In this document: positions 8,769-18,180 of the stretch, one piece after another
Layout of the letters: every line of letters starts with the position of its first letter
Numbering within the stretch: position 1 is the first letter of the stretch
DNA from: Pseudomonas sp. Bc-h
GTDB taxonomy: Bacteria; Pseudomonadota; Gammaproteobacteria; Pseudomonadales; Pseudomonadaceae
Length of the DNA: 64,000 nucleotides
Direction of reading: 5' to 3'
Assembly: GCF_002080045.1 (NCBI RefSeq)
Contig: NZ_MUIN01000012.1
Coordinates: 402,013 to 466,012 of the forward strand
Made by a program: the position numbers and the translations under genes
The notes under the pieces: generated by a model
Seen by the model: the letters and a program-made list of their open reading frames with translations, nothing else
Told to the model about the DNA's origin: nothing
The model's database searches: none

Positions 8769-10892
8769 TTACATCATCGGCGCAACCATGCTCACCACCC
8801 GCAGCGCCAGCCCTTCGTAGGCGTCCAGCGTGATGGTGAACTCGCCCTCTTCGGTCAGGTCCCCTTCCACGCGCTCGTTGATGATGTCCACCACCGGGCC
8901 GGGGGCGATGCCGGGCAGGTGCAGGGTTTCGACAATGGCTTCGTCGCTGAAGTTGAGCGCGGTGATCTGCGTGCCCTTCCCCGCTGGCAGTTCGTGGACC
9001 ATGATCAACAGCCCCGGATGCTCGACATCGGGGATCAGAATCTGGCGGCTCGCCGCGATATCGTAAGCCCGGCGCACGGCGAGGATCTTCTTCAGTTGCG
9101 AAGCGAAGGAATCCGGGCGTTGCAGCTGCTCGATCAGGCTGCCGTACAGGGTTTTCGCCCGAGGCATGCCGCCGTTCGAGACCTCGGCGTCCGGGTCCAT
9201 GTCTACCAGATCGTAGGCGCCGCGATGAATCCAGCGCGTGTCGCCATCGCCCATCAGATGCTCGACCTGCCCGGCCGGCAGCGGCAACGCGCCCACCAGA
9301 TCCCAGCCAGAGAGCGCGAACACCCCCGGCTGCATGGCGTTGAACATCACCAGCAGCAGGTGGATGTGCTGAATCTTGTGAATGTCGGTGAGGGTGATCG
9401 CATCCAGATCGCGAATGCCCAGCGCCGCCGTGATGATACTCGCCGTGGTGCAGGACACGCCGTTGGTGACGAACTTGAGGTTGTACGGCGCGTGCTCGCC
9501 GGCGAGACGCTCGTACATCTCCTCGCGAATGTGCTCGCGCAGGATGTTGCCGGGGAAGGTCTGGCCCATGTACAGGTACTGATCGTGAGCGTGAAGGGTC
9601 CAGAAATGCACCAGCTCCAGGGTCAGTTCATCGTGGTTCTGCAGGGCATGGATCAACGAGGCCGGATCGATGCCGAAGTCGTGGACCTGGCGCAGCATCA
9701 GCCGCAGGAACTCGGTTCGACCGGTCAACAGCGCGTGCTGATAGGCCGGGCGAGTGATGAAGTCATAGGACAGATCGGCGCCGCCGTGGGACATGGCGGC
9801 AATGTCGTCGATAGTCAGGTTCAGCTCCTGAAAGCTGAAACCACCGGCCTTGCGGATCGCCCCGGCCAGCAACTGATTGCCGGTGATCGACAGCGGATGG
9901 CTCTCGGACCACGCCGTGCCTTCGGCCTTGCGCTCGACGCCCAGGAAACCGTTGGCGTCCAGACGCAGCACTCGCGCGCCCATCACGTCGATGGCGTGCA
10001 GCGCGTCGCCGATGATCATTTGCTGCGCGGCGAAACTTGGGTCCAGCCAGTTCAGCGACGGCTGGCCTTCCTTGAAGTAATGCAGATAGACCCAGCGCCG
10101 CGCCTTGCCGTCCACGCCAGTGATGACCGGCGTGGTGCTCCAGTCGGTCTCCTTGACCCCCGGTTCGAAGAAGATCACCCGCTGCAACTGACCGACGATG
10201 TAATGCTTGTCGCGCAGCGCATCGACGATGGCCGGCGGCAGGTTGACCGCGTCGCGGCCAGCCGGGACCTCTGGCAGCAGCGGCCAGTCTTCTTCCTTGA
10301 TTTCGACCATGTGGTACAGGCCCGGGTAGTCCTCGTACGCCAGTTCGGCCAGGCGGAAATCCGCACCCTTGCCGGTGTGGGAAGGAATCACGTCATCGAC
10401 GATCACCGCGTTGTGCGCAGCGGCAATCCGGCTGAGGCTGAGAAACTGCGCATCGGTGCCCAGGTCGGCATCCACTTCGAAGCTGATGCGGTCGAAATTG
10501 CCGTCGATGCTCGGGGTGCGCTGGCGGCCCTTGAGACCACCGGAGGCTTTCAGCGGACCGTTGTGAATGCCCTGAATGCCGATTTCGGACAGGGCGTGCC
10601 AGAGCGTTTCATCGCCCAGCGCTTCCAGCACCGAACCGCCTTCGCGAGTCACGATCGACGCCGGATAGGCGGTGAACCACACCGAAGCAATCGCCGAAGC
10701 GTCCCGCGGCCTGGCCAACGCATAGGGCCGTTGCCAGAGTCGGCCCTGGCCACCATAGAGTTTGGCGCGTTGTTTTGCGGCGTTGAGCATCGACTGCTCA
10801 ACCAGCCATTCCACGTACTGCTTGTCCGGGGTGGTCATAGGGTCCAGGGTTCCGTCTTCAAATGGATTGGAGAGGTCGCCCAAGGCGCTCAT
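8769..10892 (-). CDS. GH13 alpha-amylase-superfamily enzyme (trehalose-synthase-like)
   Basis: 707 residues, cytoplasmic, with a (beta/alpha)8 barrel followed by a C-terminal beta domain (ITALNFSDEAIVETLHLPG and onward). The four GH13 regions are readable: DDVIPSHTG (region I), RVLRLDANGFLG with nucleophile Asp312 (II), FSFQELNLT with acid/base Glu356 (III) and LQNHDE with Asp421 (IV). The catalytic triad is intact. Region II has Leu-Asp-Ala-Asn instead of the usual FRxDA. Length and the LYMGQTFPGNILRE segment suggest a sugar-isomerising or transglycosylating enzyme rather than a secreted amylase. The product annotation as trehalose synthase is tentative. An in-frame ATG 18 codons later (MTTPDKQYVEW) is a possible start. 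Confidence 0.8.
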   Translation of the reverse strand: MSALGDLSNPFEDGTLDPMTTPDKQYVEWLVEQSMLNAAKQRAKLYGGQGRLWQRPYALARPRDASAIASVWFTAYPASIVTREGGSVLEALGDETLWHALSEIGIQGIHNGPLKASGGLKGRQRTPSIDGNFDRISFEVDADLGTDAQFLSLSRIAAAHNAVIVDDVIPSHTGKGADFRLAELAYEDYPGLYHMVEIKEEDWPLLPEVPAGRDAVNLPPAIVDALRDKHYIVGQLQRVIFFEPGVKETDWSTTPVITGVDGKARRWVYLHYFKEGQPSLNWLDPSFAAQQMIIGDALHAIDVMGARVLRLDANGFLGVERKAEGTAWSESHPLSITGNQLLAGAIRKAGGFSFQELNLTIDDIAAMSHGGADLSYDFITRPAYQHALLTGRTEFLRLMLRQVHDFGIDPASLIHALQNHDELTLELVHFWTLHAHDQYLYMGQTFPGNILREHIREEMYERLAGEHAPYNLKFVTNGVSCTTASIITAALGIRDLDAITLTDIHKIQHIHLLLVMFNAMQPGVFALSGWDLVGALPLPAGQVEHLMGDGDTRWIHRGAYDLVDMDPDAEVSNGGMPRAKTLYGSLIEQLQRPDSFASQLKKILAVRRAYDIAASRQILIPDVEHPGLLIMVHELPAGKGTQITALNFSDEAIVETLHLPGIAPGPVVDIINERVEGDLTEEGEFTITLDAYEGLALRVVSMVAPMM

Positions 10893-11014
10893 GCGCGCGG
10901 CTCGGGACGATCCTGTCTACGCCGTTGCTTAAGTCTATGAGCGTTCACAGACGCAAACGTTGCATGAAGAGGGAATTTGTTGCCGCGTGCAGAAGAGTGC
11001 GTGGGCAAACCGAT

Positions 11015-11662
11015 TCAGAGATGCCCGGCGTTGACGATGAACTCCTGATAACCCGACAAAATCACGTACACCGCGAAATAACAGAAGATCGCTGCCGAGA
11101 CCCAATAGGAGTATTTGAGCAGCCGGTCGCCCAACAGACGCCCGCCGTGGCTTGCGGCGAAGCAGATAAACACGCACCAGGCCACCCCAGCGCTGAAGAA
11201 ACCCGACAGGAAGAACGCCGTGCTCAGGCTGCCATGCCCGCCCGCGCGGGAAATCAGCGTACCGCCGACAGCGGCAAACCAGAGGATGGCGGTCGGCGAA
11301 GAGACTGCGAGAAACACGCCACGGGAAAACTCCCGGAATCCGGAGCGGTTATCGGCCTCCCCGGCAATCGCCAGGCCGCTGTGACCGCTCATAGCCGACA
11401 TCACCATCTTCACCGCAAAGCCGATCAGCAATACCGAACCACCGATCCACAAACCCCAGCGAACCCACTCGTACTGCAGCAAGACGGTCATCCCGGCAAG
11501 GGCGAGAATCGCGTAAAACAGATCGCCGAAGCAGGTGCCCAGTCCCAGCCAGAAGCCTTGCAGATAACCGCGCTGCATGGCCAGGGTGATCATCGCGATG
11601 TTGGCCACGCCGATGTCCAGGCACAGGGAAAGGCTCAGCAGAAAGCCGCTGGTGAACTCCAT
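11015..11662 (-). CDS. LysE/RhtB-family amino-acid exporter
   Basis: 215 residues with about six membrane helices. The start MEFTSGFLLSLSLCLDIGVANIAM matches the first helix of LysE translocators. WLGLGTCFGDLFYAILALAG and the central FLAVSSPTAILWFAAVGG (in place of the family NPK signature) are typical second and fourth segments. Members export amino acids or related small molecules. It is divergent from a MocR regulator 167 bases away, the usual arrangement when the regulator controls the exporter. Confidence 0.9.
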   Translation of the reverse strand: MEFTSGFLLSLSLCLDIGVANIAMITLAMQRGYLQGFWLGLGTCFGDLFYAILALAGMTVLLQYEWVRWGLWIGGSVLLIGFAVKMVMSAMSGHSGLAIAGEADNRSGFREFSRGVFLAVSSPTAILWFAAVGGTLISRAGGHGSLSTAFFLSGFFSAGVAWCVFICFAASHGGRLLGDRLLKYSYWVSAAIFCYFAVYVILSGYQEFIVNAGHL

Positions 11663-11829
11663 GTTTGATATCCGTCGAAAGCTGTTGGTGGGAAGCGAGT
11701 GGAAAAACAGCGCGCAGGATAGCCGGATTGGGCGAATTTGCCGATGGCGGGGTTGCCGAAACGGTCAGGATTTACCCGTGATTCACGCAGGGATACCCTG
11801 TAGCGGTCCATACCGTTCGGGAGCTGTTC

Positions 11830-13263
11830 GTGGAACTTCACATCGTCATCCAAGGCCGCAAGGACCTGGCGAATCAGCTGTATGAACAGCTGCGCGACAA
11901 CATCGAGTCCGGACGTCTGGCCGCTGGGGTGCAGCTGCCGCCGAGCCGCCTGCTGGCCGCGCAGCTGGGGCTGTCGCGCAAGACCATTTCCGATACCTAC
12001 AGCCGCCTGACCTATGAAAACTACCTGGTCGGCAAGATCGGCAGCGGCACGTTCGTCAATACCCTGAGCACTCCGGTGCAGCGTCAACAGACCACCTCGG
12101 AGCTGGCCAGCGTCAAGCGGGTGAAAAAATGGCAAGACATCTCCCTGCCCCTGCGCCACCCGACGCTGGAAGGCACGTTGCGCTGCGATTTTATCGGTGG
12201 CGCCACCGCCAAGACCCAGTTCCCCCATGACGAGTGGCGACGGTGCACGCAGTACGCCCTGCGGCAGATGACCCAGGCGCGGGGGTTCTACAGCCAACCC
12301 GAAGGCCTGGCGCCGCTGCGCAGTGCTATCGCCGGGCATATCGCTTTCGCGCGCGGCGTGAAGTGCACCGCCGATGACGTGGTGGTGTGCAATGGCGCGC
12401 AACAGGCGCTGGACCTGATCGCCCGCGTGTTGATCGAGCCGGGTTGCACCGTGGCCATGGAAGATCCGGGCTACACCCCTGCGCGTCTGCTGTTTGCGGC
12501 TCAGGGCGCCCATGTCGTCGGGGTCGCGGTGGACAGCGAAGGCATCATCGTCGAGCAGATCCCCGAAAACGCCCATGCGATCTACGTCACACCGTCCCAC
12601 CAGATGCCGCTGGGCATGCCCATGAGCGTGGCGCGACGCGAAGCCTTGCTGGAAAAGGCCAGCCGCATCGGCGCAATCATCATCGAGGACGATTACGACA
12701 GCGAGTTTCGCTATGAAGGACGGCCGACCGATTCGCTGCAAAGCATGGACCGGTTCGGCGTGGTGGCTTACGTCGGCACCTTTTCCAAGACGCTGCTTCC
12801 CGAGCTGCGCCTCGGCTACGCGGTGCTGCCCGAGGCGATCCTTGAAGCGGTGATCAAGGCCAAGCAACTGACCGACTGGCACACCTGCACCCTGCCGCAA
12901 TGGGCATTGACCAAGTTCATTGCCGAAGGCCTGTTGAACAAGCACATCCGCCGCTGCCACAGCATCTACGCCAGCCGTCGCGAACGCATTCTCACGCGCT
13001 TCGCCGCGGACCTTTCGCCGTGGATGGAAGCGATCCCCTCCACCGCCGGGTTTCACATGGCGGTGATGTTCAAGGTGCCGGTGAACCTGGGGCTGTTGAT
13101 CGAACTGGCGCGCAAGCTTGAAATCGGCCTTTACCCGCTGACCGGGTTCTACCACGACACGCCAGCGCGGGACGGGTTGATCCTGGGTTTTGGCGCCATC
13201 GAAACCCTGGACATCGACCCGGCGCTGGATCGTCTGCGCGATGTGTTGATGCAGATTGCCTGA
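11830..13263 (+). CDS. MocR-type GntR/aminotransferase transcriptional regulator
   Basis: 477 residues. Residues 1-75 are a GntR winged helix (LYEQLRDNIESGRLAAGVQL, then LGLSRKTISDTYSRL). From about 110 onward there is a fold-type I aminotransferase domain, with the PLP lysine in TFSKTLLPELRLGYAVLP and the cofactor Asp/Tyr in EDPGYTPARL. Such proteins sense a PLP or amino ligand and usually control an adjacent transporter. The divergent LysE gene is the obvious target. The start is GTG at 11830. Confidence 0.92.
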   Translation: MELHIVIQGRKDLANQLYEQLRDNIESGRLAAGVQLPPSRLLAAQLGLSRKTISDTYSRLTYENYLVGKIGSGTFVNTLSTPVQRQQTTSELASVKRVKKWQDISLPLRHPTLEGTLRCDFIGGATAKTQFPHDEWRRCTQYALRQMTQARGFYSQPEGLAPLRSAIAGHIAFARGVKCTADDVVVCNGAQQALDLIARVLIEPGCTVAMEDPGYTPARLLFAAQGAHVVGVAVDSEGIIVEQIPENAHAIYVTPSHQMPLGMPMSVARREALLEKASRIGAIIIEDDYDSEFRYEGRPTDSLQSMDRFGVVAYVGTFSKTLLPELRLGYAVLPEAILEAVIKAKQLTDWHTCTLPQWALTKFIAEGLLNKHIRRCHSIYASRRERILTRFAADLSPWMEAIPSTAGFHMAVMFKVPVNLGLLIELARKLEIGLYPLTGFYHDTPARDGLILGFGAIETLDIDPALDRLRDVLMQIA

Positions 13264-13290
13264 CCGGTTGGCCGTGGGCTCAGGATCAGA

Positions 13291-14100
13291 TCAGCCTCCG
13301 AAGCCGTACAGCGTGGCCGGGTTGTCCACCAGAATGCGTTGACGCACGCCAGCATCGTTGGTCCAGTGCGACAACAGTTCGAGCATCGCGCCGTCGTCGG
13401 GTCTTGGGTTGCGTCCCGGATGCGGCCAGTTGCTCGCCCACAGGCAACGTTCAGGATGAGCCTCGACCAAGGCCTTGGCCAGGACGCTGACATCGTCATA
13501 CAGCGGCGCACCGACTTTCGAAGTTTCGTAAGGCGCCGAGACCTTGACCCAGCTGTTGCCGCCGTCGAGCAGGCGTAACAAGGCCTTGAAACCGGGGTGC
13601 GTGACTGGCACCGGCTCAAGAAACTTACCGATGTGATCAATGCTCAAGCGACTGGGCAATGCCTGCAGACGTGCTTCGTATTCAGGCAGATCGCGGCCGT
13701 CGAGTTGCAGATTGATCACCCAGCCCAGCTCGGCGATGCGCGACGAAATCGTCTCCAGCGCATCCCAGGACAATACGCCTCCAGCACCGGGCACCATCAT
13801 GAAACGCACGCCGCGTACGCCTTGTTCATGCAGTCGCAACAGTTCGCTCCAGGGCGTTTCGGGGCTGACCACCGCGATGCCTCGGGCGGCCCCGCCAGCC
13901 TGCGCCAGAGCATCCAGAAGGCACGCATTATCAAAACCGTATCCGGTGGGCTGAACCAGAACCGCGCGCTCAAGCCCCAGCGGCTGTTGAACGTGCTGGC
14001 GGTAGTCGCTCCAGCTGGCGGTCGCGATCTGCTGCTTCAGCGGAAAACGCTCGGGCTCATAAACGTGTACATGGCAATCGGTGGCGTTGGCGGTGCTCAT
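13291..14100 (-). CDS. Amidohydrolase-2 family hydrolase (COG3618, lactonase-like)
   Basis: 269 residues forming one TIM barrel. DCHVHVYEPERFPL has the HxH start of amidohydrolases. VLVQPTGYGFDNACLLDAL and SIDHIGKF, and WASNWPHPG near the end, match the group of 2-pyrone-4,6-dicarboxylate lactonase and D-galactarolactone isomerase. These enzymes open or isomerise sugar-acid lactones. It is the last gene of a five-gene leftward unit with a dehydrogenase, LacI regulator and TRAP transporter, so a lactone from the imported sugar acid is the likely substrate. The exact reaction cannot be assigned. Confidence 0.82.
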   Translation of the reverse strand: MSTANATDCHVHVYEPERFPLKQQIATASWSDYRQHVQQPLGLERAVLVQPTGYGFDNACLLDALAQAGGAARGIAVVSPETPWSELLRLHEQGVRGVRFMMVPGAGGVLSWDALETISSRIAELGWVINLQLDGRDLPEYEARLQALPSRLSIDHIGKFLEPVPVTHPGFKALLRLLDGGNSWVKVSAPYETSKVGAPLYDDVSVLAKALVEAHPERCLWASNWPHPGRNPRPDDGAMLELLSHWTNDAGVRQRILVDNPATLYGFGG

Positions 14101-14118
14101 CGTCGAAGGTGCTCCTGA

Positions 14119-15123
14119 TTATTGTGGTTGAAGTCCGAAATGGTCACGGGCCCGTGCCGCGTGTTGCAGGTTCACCGCACCTTCGGGCACGCGGCCTTCA
14201 AGCAGCGCGCGCACCTGACGCACGGTGTCCATGGCCTGATGTTCGCTGGCCTCGGGCGTCAGGCCGCCGATGTGCGGATTGGCGATCACCCTGGGATGCG
14301 CCGCCAGCGCGGGGCTGGGCATCTGGTCCGGCGCACGACCGACATCCAGCGCGCAGCCGGCGATCAGTTCCTGTTGCAGGGCTTGCAGCAACGCCTGCTC
14401 ATCCACCAGTTCACCCCGCGAGGCATTGATGAAGAAGGCATCGCGGCGCATGGCACGAAAGGCATCGCGGCCGAACAGGTTGTGGGTCTGCTCCACGGCC
14501 GGGGCCAGACACACCACATAGTCCGCGCTGCCAACGAGTTGCTCGAACGACACCTGCTCAAGACCGGTTTCCTCGACAGATACGAATGGATCGCTGACCA
14601 GCACCCGCATCTGCAGCAGCCGGGCGATGTCCGCCAGGCGCTTGCCGATGAAGCCGTATCCGACGATGCCCAGAGTCGCGCCGCGCAGCTCACGGCCCAT
14701 GAGAATCTCTGGCGACTTGCCTTGCCAGTAATCCGCTGCGGCACGGCTGATGCCCCGGGCCAGATCGATCATCACGCCAATCACCCATTCGCTCACCGAG
14801 GTGTCGAACCCCGGCGTTGCGCGCGTCACCAATACGCCGTGACGACTGGCGGCCTCGACGTCGATGTTGCGAATGTCCACCGCAACCCGACAGATCGCCG
14901 CCAGCTGCGGCAGGCGTTCGAACAGCTCGGCAGGCGCCGCCGCCTCACGACTGGCGACGATGATCCGGCATCCTTCAGCACGTTCTACCAGTTGCTCCAG
15001 CGAGAGCGGATCGGGCGAGTCGTTGAGGCGCACATTGCCCAGCGCCTGCAACTGTTTGAGCGGACGTTCGGCGTAGTAATTGGCTCGCACATGGGGTGCG
15101 TGGGTCAGAAAAATATCGGTCAT
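14119..15123 (-). CDS. D-2-hydroxyacid dehydrogenase (NAD-dependent)
   Basis: About 334 residues. A typical split catalytic/Rossmann fold: GATLGIVGYGFIGKRLADIA is the GxGxxG dinucleotide site, FINASRGELVDEQALLQAL holds the catalytic Arg and its strand, and ANPHIGGLTPEASE carries the catalytic His. The likely reaction is 2-oxoacid/2-hydroxyacid interconversion. A GTG at 15129 overlaps the stop of the LacI gene, but the ATG at 15123 has AGAGAG seven bases upstream and is preferred. It lies inside the sugar-acid unit and probably acts on a pathway intermediate. Confidence 0.88.
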   Translation of the reverse strand: MTDIFLTHAPHVRANYYAERPLKQLQALGNVRLNDSPDPLSLEQLVERAEGCRIIVASREAAAPAELFERLPQLAAICRVAVDIRNIDVEAASRHGVLVTRATPGFDTSVSEWVIGVMIDLARGISRAAADYWQGKSPEILMGRELRGATLGIVGYGFIGKRLADIARLLQMRVLVSDPFVSVEETGLEQVSFEQLVGSADYVVCLAPAVEQTHNLFGRDAFRAMRRDAFFINASRGELVDEQALLQALQQELIAGCALDVGRAPDQMPSPALAAHPRVIANPHIGGLTPEASEHQAMDTVRQVRALLEGRVPEGAVNLQHAARARDHFGLQPQ

Positions 15124-15125
15124 GC

Positions 15126-16178
15126 TCACGCTCTCTTGTCAGCGCCGGGCCGGGCCACGGAATGTCGGGGAACCAGCGTTGGCTGAAACACCAGATTGAC
15201 GGCAGGCAATTGCGGATCCCGGGAGCGCTCGACTGCGCGCTGAACCATGGCGTCGGCCATTTCAGTCAGCGGCATCGCCACCGACGTCAGGCTTGGATTG
15301 CAGAAAGCGGCGATGGACAGCCCGTCCATGCCGACCACAGAGATGTCCTCGGGGACCCGCAGCCCGGCCTGATGCAAGCCGGACATCAAGCCCATGGCGA
15401 GCATGTCGTTGACCGTGACGATGCCGGTCGGCCGGGACTTCATCGTCGCCAGCTTGCCCGCCATGGCAAAGCCCAGATCGGCCAGTTCGGAGTCGCCGAA
15501 GGTCTCGGCGACGATGCCTTCGATCACCTCGGCGCTGACCGCTGACCCCGCCTGCGCGGCACGTTCCAGAAAGCCTTCGATCTTGGCGCTGCGGCTGACG
15601 GTCTTGCCGCTGGGCACCAGAAACGCCAGGCGCTGATGGCCGTGCTCGATCAGATGTGCCGCGGCGATGTAACCGGCCTGGAAGTTGTCCGGCGAGACGT
15701 GATCCACCAGAGAGTTCGCGCCAATGGTCGTCTGGCGGTCGTAACTGACCACGCTCAGGCCACGCTGAACGGCCGCCTCCAGGTGGCGCTCGTCATCGCG
15801 GGACGAGACCACGATCACCGAACGCACGCCGAACGACAGCAGGTCGTCGAACATACCGGCTTCCTGCAATTTGTCGCGGTGGGTATTGCCCAGCAGCAAG
15901 CGATAGGAGAACTGCGCCTGAGCGGCGGCCTCGATCTTCAGCGCGATCTGCCCGTACATCGGGTTTGCGGTCGACGGCACCAGCAGCCCGAGCATCGGCG
16001 TGTGACCGGTCTTGAGCTGACGGGCCACGCGATTGGGCCGGTAGTTGAGCTTGAGAATCGCCGCCTCGACACGGGCGAAAGTATCGGCGCTGAGCTTGTC
16101 CGTGCGCTGATTGAGCACATTGGATACCGAGCTGACCGAGACTCCCGCCAAAGCGGCTACATCGTGAATCGTTGCCAT
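15126..16178 (-). CDS. LacI-family transcriptional regulator
   Basis: 350 residues from ATG 16178 (MATIHDVAALAGVSVSSVSN). The upstream in-frame extension to 16217 is not needed. The helix-turn-helix and hinge (VARQLK) are classic LacI, followed by a periplasmic-binding-like sensor domain from about residue 60. It lies 8 bases after the TRAP permease and ends next to the dehydrogenase, so it is part of the operon it should control. The probable operator is the 22-bp palindrome at 19245-19266 in the divergent promoter, with a central CG as in LacI-family sites. Confidence 0.93.
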   Translation of the reverse strand: MATIHDVAALAGVSVSSVSNVLNQRTDKLSADTFARVEAAILKLNYRPNRVARQLKTGHTPMLGLLVPSTANPMYGQIALKIEAAAQAQFSYRLLLGNTHRDKLQEAGMFDDLLSFGVRSVIVVSSRDDERHLEAAVQRGLSVVSYDRQTTIGANSLVDHVSPDNFQAGYIAAAHLIEHGHQRLAFLVPSGKTVSRSAKIEGFLERAAQAGSAVSAEVIEGIVAETFGDSELADLGFAMAGKLATMKSRPTGIVTVNDMLAMGLMSGLHQAGLRVPEDISVVGMDGLSIAAFCNPSLTSVAMPLTEMADAMVQRAVERSRDPQLPAVNLVFQPTLVPRHSVARPGADKRA

Positions 16179-16186
16179 GTTTTGCG

Positions 16187-18130
16187 TTAACCCATATTGA
16201 AGGTGCGTGGCAGCCACAGAGAGATCGATGGCACCAAAACAATCAGAATCAGCATGACCACCAGCAGGCAGAGGTATTTGACCATCCGCCGCGAAACGTC
16301 CTCGACTCTCGTACCCGTCATCGCGCAGGTGGCGAACAGGCCCAGACCGAAGGGGGGTGAAAACAGCCCCAGACCCATGGCGATCACCGCGACAGTGCCA
16401 AAGTGCAGCGGATTGACCCCCACCTGCACCGCGATCGGCACCAACAGCGGCCCGAAGATGATCAGCGCCGGAGCGCCCTCGAGCACCGCGCCGAACACGA
16501 TCATGATCAGCACCGAAGTGATCAGGAACGCCACCGGCCCGTAGTTATGCGCCAGCGCCAGCATGAAGTCGGAAATGATCGACGGAATCTGCAGGATCGT
16601 CAGGGTAAACGCCACACTGGATGCGGCGGCAATGATGAACAGAATCCCTGCCGCCATCGAGGCCGAACGCACAAAAAGCCTGGCGATGCCGCCTGGGGTA
16701 AGCTCGCGGAAGGTGATACCGCCGACCAGCAAGGCATAGACCACCGCGAACGCCGAAACCTCCGTGGAAGTTGCCACGCCAGACGTCACGCCCTTGCCGA
16801 TCATTGCCACCATGATCAATGCCACCAGCGCCCCGCCCAGCAGGCGCAACAACGGCGTGCGTTTGGGAAAGGCGACGTCCGGATCGACCTTGCGCCCGAA
16901 GATCACCGCCAGCGTGGCCAGGCCCATGGCAAGCACCACGGCCGGCACGATCCCGGCAAGAAACAGCCCGCCAATCGAGATGTTGGCGACGAAGCCCATG
17001 ATGATCATGTTGATGCACGGCGGAATGGTTTCGGCCATCACACCGGAGGCCGCGAGCACCGCTGCGGTCTCTGCCGGGTCCTGTCTGGTGCGGCGCACAG
17101 CGGGCACCACGATGCCGCCGACTGCGGCAATGTCCGCCAGCTTGGAGCCGGACACACCGGAGAAAAACGCCGTGGCCAGAATCGCGATCAGGTTCATCGA
17201 ACCGCGCACCCGGCCAAACACCCGCACCAGTAATTCGATCAGGCGCGAGGACATGCCGTTGACCTCCATCACCAGCCCCGCCAGGACGAAAAACGGAATC
17301 GCCAGCAGCACGAAGTGGTCCATCCCCGCCATGACCTGCTGCGAATAGATGACCATCGGCAGGGTCGGATCGCCGATGAAATACAGCAAGGCACACAGCG
17401 CCAGCACGAAAGCGATGGGTACGCCCACCAGCAGGCCGCAGATGAAACCGCCGAGCAACAGGCTCCAGGGTTGCAACGCGTAGGCTTCGGTCCAACTGTT
17501 CCAGCCGTAGATGCCGCCTGCGACCGCCAGACAGCCGATCAGCGTCAGCCAGGTCATGCGCGTCGCGCCGTTGACCGCGTTGGCGATGCCGACCACGGTC
17601 ATCAACACAGCACCGACGAACACCGGCAACACGTTCAGCCATTGCGGCAGGCCCATCGGCGTGGCGACGTTGACCGAATCCTCTAACAGCAGCCAGGATG
17701 AATACGCAAGCCCCGCCGCCGTCCCCGCCACCAACCAGCCGCCGATCTGATGCGCCGCCTGCTGCCAGCCTGCGGGCAACAATGCGCGAAAGAAGTCGAC
17801 GTGCACATGTTGTTTGCGTGCCAACACCGTTGCGCCGCCGAGGAACACCAGCATCACCATCAGCCCGCGCGCCACCTCCTCGGCCCAGTCCACCGGGTGA
17901 TGAACGAAGTACCGCAGGATGACCGAAACGAAGACCACCATGACGTCCAGCGCCAATACCACCGCACACAGACGTTCGATAAAGGTGCACAGCAAAGCCA
18001 GCACGCGACCGCTGCTCAGTTGCGCATTGAAGCCCCAGTCTTTAACCGCGACAACCGGGCCTGCGGCTTGCTCGGGATGTTCGTGCAGCGTCTGATCCGC
18101 GACAGCGAGCGCGCTGGTGGATGAGTTCAT
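16187..18130 (-). CDS. TRAP transporter permease, fused small (DctQ) and large (DctM) subunits
   Basis: 647 residues. Residues from about 45 to 190 have four helices and the DctQ pattern (VILRYFVHHPVDWAEEVARG). From about 215 on there are about 12 helices of a DctM subunit, with LAIPFFVLAGLVMEVNGMS, SGVSGSKLADIAAVGGI and ETIPPCINMIIMG. The fusion is a known variant of TRAP systems, which import organic acids using a sodium gradient and a periplasmic binding protein. That protein is encoded just upstream (DctP at 18181). Confidence 0.94.
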   Translation of the reverse strand: MNSSTSALAVADQTLHEHPEQAAGPVVAVKDWGFNAQLSSGRVLALLCTFIERLCAVVLALDVMVVFVSVILRYFVHHPVDWAEEVARGLMVMLVFLGGATVLARKQHVHVDFFRALLPAGWQQAAHQIGGWLVAGTAAGLAYSSWLLLEDSVNVATPMGLPQWLNVLPVFVGAVLMTVVGIANAVNGATRMTWLTLIGCLAVAGGIYGWNSWTEAYALQPWSLLLGGFICGLLVGVPIAFVLALCALLYFIGDPTLPMVIYSQQVMAGMDHFVLLAIPFFVLAGLVMEVNGMSSRLIELLVRVFGRVRGSMNLIAILATAFFSGVSGSKLADIAAVGGIVVPAVRRTRQDPAETAAVLAASGVMAETIPPCINMIIMGFVANISIGGLFLAGIVPAVVLAMGLATLAVIFGRKVDPDVAFPKRTPLLRLLGGALVALIMVAMIGKGVTSGVATSTEVSAFAVVYALLVGGITFRELTPGGIARLFVRSASMAAGILFIIAAASSVAFTLTILQIPSIISDFMLALAHNYGPVAFLITSVLIMIVFGAVLEGAPALIIFGPLLVPIAVQVGVNPLHFGTVAVIAMGLGLFSPPFGLGLFATCAMTGTRVEDVSRRMVKYLCLLVVMLILIVLVPSISLWLPRTFNMG

Positions 18131-18180
18131 GATGACTGTCTCTTGTAGTTGTTCAGTAAGTCGTCAGCCGCAAACCGGTA

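Noticed and set aside
8919..10940. Plus-strand ORF of 673 codons opposite the GH13 gene
   Set aside because: No domain, biased composition, and the opposite frame has the GH13 catalytic residues.
11663..11829. Possible MocR operator repeats (CGGTC and TACC) between lysE and mocR
   Set aside because: The repeats are too short and irregular to support a site call.
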